A program made the translations under genes and the position numbers. This document shows, one piece after another, positions 61,044 through 64,000 of a stretch of 64,000 bases of DNA (its first letter is position 1; every line of letters starts with the position of its first letter). Origin of the DNA: Lingula anatina (lineage: Eukaryota > Brachiopoda > Lingulata > Lingulida > Lingulidae). Under the pieces are notes generated by a model. That model did no database searches, was not told where the DNA came from, and saw only the letters and a program-made list of their open reading frames with translations. The stretch is taken from positions 178,194-242,193 of the forward strand of contig NW_019775735.1 of the NCBI RefSeq assembly GCF_001039355.2, read 5' to 3'.

Positions 61044-64000
61044 ATGCGACCTCTATATGGCTTTGACAAGTGCATGGAATTAGGAATAAACTGAACCTAA
61101 TTCATCTCTCCGCTTTAAATATGTATGTGTATAAGTATTATTGAAAACCATCATACACTATAATGTTTTATTGAAATTGTTACAAATCTTCCGTAGAATT
61201 ATGTAGCCTCATGCAACATTGTCACATAGTATTTGTACTTATCATTATGACACACGTATCTGAATCGAAACTTAATTCAACCTGATCAACATCAATATAG
61301 AATATGCCAAAATGTTTTGGTATAAGTTGACTATTCCATACATGCGTATCAGAAAAATCTTCACAATGGTGATTTGTACATTTTGTACACAAACAGTGGG
61401 TAATCACGAATTGATTCGTAGAAAAAGGGTTATTGTTACACACTATCGTGTATCTCCAGAAAGAACAATGTTTCTAGACGGTTTGCTTTAACTGGTTGAT
61501 ATGCTTAACACCCAAACCCAATATAGAGGTGCATTCCACATGGTGAAGTGTCAAACATTAAAATTGAATTAATTTTCGAAGTTGTGTACAATTTTTAAAA
61601 CATGTATGTGTATAGAACAAAAATAATTTTTAATTTTTACCATGCCTTTATATTACGCAGAGCCATCAATGGTAAAGTACGTTCCGGTAAACGTATGCTC
61701 CGGGTCATTTAATTTTAATTCTTATAGCGCGTTCCGATATATTAGGAGTGATTCAATCATGATAAATTAAACATGACGTAAGGATGTTGTTATGAATATA
61801 TCTAAAATGTAAGTCAAGGGGCTTTACGCCATGACTAATAATATGTTACGTATGATCCCCGGAAAAATTGACAGAAAGTTCATCCTACCCAAGTACTTGG
61901 TGCAATAGGAAACAGGGTTTTCCGTTGTTGATTTGAAATTGACATAGGGATTCCATGATAGTTTGACATTTGTGATACAATATTTGGACCACAAATGGAA
62001 AACATTTTATTTCTAAATATTGTACTATCAGTAGGGTGTATTTCCTCCTTTTTTTAATATTCAATGGCAAGCAAACTAAAGTCGTTCAAAACAATTAATT
62101 GCTCTATATACAGAAGATTATCATTTTTTACAACGTTATACTTGTGGGAAATAAATCAAAGAACAAAACCCGTGGATTTTCAAAGTGAGTAAAATGTTTC
62201 CACAGCCGTACGTTTTGCATGTGTGACAGTAACAGATGTTCCTTTTGGGATTAGATGATGGAATATTTTTTTTATTATTCATGGTTCCAGGAGAGTGACT
62301 TTGATACAAACTTCTTCATGTGGGGCCCTTAAATAATCAAACATAGTGCACTTTATATTTTACGAGCATGCCTGTGACCTTATTTGCACCTCAATATTTG
62401 ACTTGGGAATTAAACGTGTTTAATCAAACAAAAAATGGGACACGTTTTATAATTGGACACACAATAACAATCGAAAGGAAATGTAAGTAAGGAATACGTA
62501 CACTGATTAAATGCTAAAACACAATCCACTGATGAGTTAAAAGATTATTCCAAATTATTCACAACCATGAAGATAAACCAATGATAAGGGCCAAGATAGA
62601 GGTAAAATTGCTAAAATTTTGACCCACTTAAGAAGCCGCTCTATATTACACATTGATATTGTAAGTTGTATGGGGTCACAGCTTCATTAAATTGCTCAGG
62701 AGGTTCACAAGCAGCGTCTTTATTAGCCAGGGGAGTACGGAGAAGCGTACGTATGGATCTGAAACAACTTGATATTCATCTCCCCCTTTGTGTGGCCAAA
62801 GTGCCGATATAACGACCGACATCAATGGAAAAAGCTTTGAAATACTTCGTCCGACCCAGATGGAGAGCGACATCAATCCCTAGATGTGTATTTATGATAG
62901 CATTATTTGGAAATCCATATAACTGGCCTTATAAGGTAAATTTACAATGTCTGGGAACGTGAATGACGGCAAGTCCTACAGCACCATGTGGAGTCGTACA
63001 TAGACATGATTAATGAGCAAAGTAAATTGCTCCAGACCCCTTGTTACACCGTGTTCTAATATTAAGACACGGTTATTGATACACGGCTGTGTTGTAACCA
63101 TGGCAAGCTATACCTGGGTGGGATGCCGCTCTCCCCTCACTTAGAATTACAAAATGCCTGTTGCTCCACGTAACTTCGTAGTTGTTAACGCCTTCGCTTG
63201 GACCTACCATTACGACCGTCGGGGATCCTTATCTATAGAGATGGGGCGATCAGGTGAGATAGGCACGACTGTAGTAGAAGCGTTAGTTTACTGCATTTTC
63301 AGTCATTGCTATTGTTTTTGGGTCCTGTCATTGCACATGTATATGAACACTATACTTTTGAAAGGAAATGAGTGTAGATTTAACGGCTATGGTGTTTTAC
63401 GCGCTGTCATAAAAGAGGAGCAGCTTTATCTACAAACTCAAGCAAAAGCTAAATCATAATGAGAATGCTGGGTTATTTGGCCTTTGTTTATTCAACTTAT
63501 GTATCTCCAGCATTTCCTATTAAAACCAACCACCAAATGTCTTTTTTTTCTAAAACCCAGACACGTCTATATCTCGCAATGAACTGAGATACAAAATAGG
63601 AAGCAGAAAGAAAGCTAAAATACTGGGTGAATTGTGCCGGAAATCCGGAAGAAATCAGAAAATATTTGCAGCAATAGATAGTACACCTATTTTATGAGAC
63701 ATAAAATGTCTCTTGCTCAATGCCTTATCTTATCTTAATCGTAGTTTTCAAATGATTTAAATGGCATTTTCAATTTCAAGCTTGGTAAACAGCGACTTAA
63801 AATTACGCCGTAAATTTAAGAAATGGCGTTTATTTCTTAATAATAGTTGAGTGCTTTTTTCTTTATTGCTTTTGTGATTAATTTCTTCCATACTAACGCA
63901 ATATAGGGGTGTTTTTGTGCTGCGTGAAAACTGCTTAGTCAAGAGCATTCTCCACAGTATTCAGCCGTCAGTATATTGTGCACCCTACCGTTAGAAGCAA

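Larger units (their letters stand above)
57426..64000. other. AT-rich sequence downstream of Hox4, no supported gene
   Basis: The stretch holds a GC-rich patch with GCGCATGC repeated (58382-58432), a poly-A run (59561-59576), a diverged repeat pair (60611-60711 and 60809-60898) and a small inverted-repeat element (60917-61043). An open frame of 101 codons at 63154-63459 (+) and one of 64 codons at 59836-60030 (-) have plausible composition but no recognisable domain, and I do not call them genes. The next cluster member, Hox3, would be expected further downstream. Confidence 0.5.

Overview
The window is animal nuclear DNA, AT-rich and full of simple repeats, and holds part of a Hox cluster. 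Two homeobox genes and the microRNA gene mir-10 can be read directly, all on the + strand. Hox5 is represented by its homeobox exon only (12003-12286). mir-10 lies at 33837-33911. Hox4 is complete in two exons (43765-44158 and 52074-52387). The order 5'-Hox5, mir-10, Hox4-3' with uniform orientation is the expected order of an intact bilaterian cluster. The Hox5 tail (KLAHLTK), the Hox4 tail (KLPNTKN), the dispersed repeats and the base composition suggest a lophotrochozoan, most likely a mollusc; the species cannot be fixed from this sequence alone.

Layout. 1-12002 is upstream of the Hox5 homeobox exon and is probably the Hox5 intron; I found no YPWM-bearing first exon here, so that exon probably lies before the window. 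12287-33836 is intergenic. It contains a ~1.9 kb near-identical direct duplication split by a single undetermined base (20600), diverged ~0.5 kb repeat units, a decayed short-unit satellite (24046-24500), an inverted-repeat element (30311-30547) and several candidate regulatory patches. 33837-33911 is mir-10. 33912-43600 is intergenic, rich in microsatellites. 43605-43764 is the Hox4 proximal promoter. 44159-52073 is the 7.9 kb Hox4 intron. 52388-64000 follows Hox4 and contains decayed coding sequence (54269-57423), part of it weakly resembling a parvovirus (densovirus-type) capsid gene and part weakly resembling a BIR/IAP domain, then small repeats.

Functionally, Hox5 and Hox4 are Antp-class transcription factors for anterior-posterior patterning, and miR-10 is the microRNA classically embedded beside Hox4. 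The most interesting regulatory observation is that the Hox4 promoter carries an inverted CCAAT box and an E-box as ATTGG-N11-CACGTGG, and the same arrangement with identical spacing occurs once more at 28540-28562, 5.3 kb upstream of mir-10. It is a candidate distal promoter for the mir-10 or Hox4 transcription unit.
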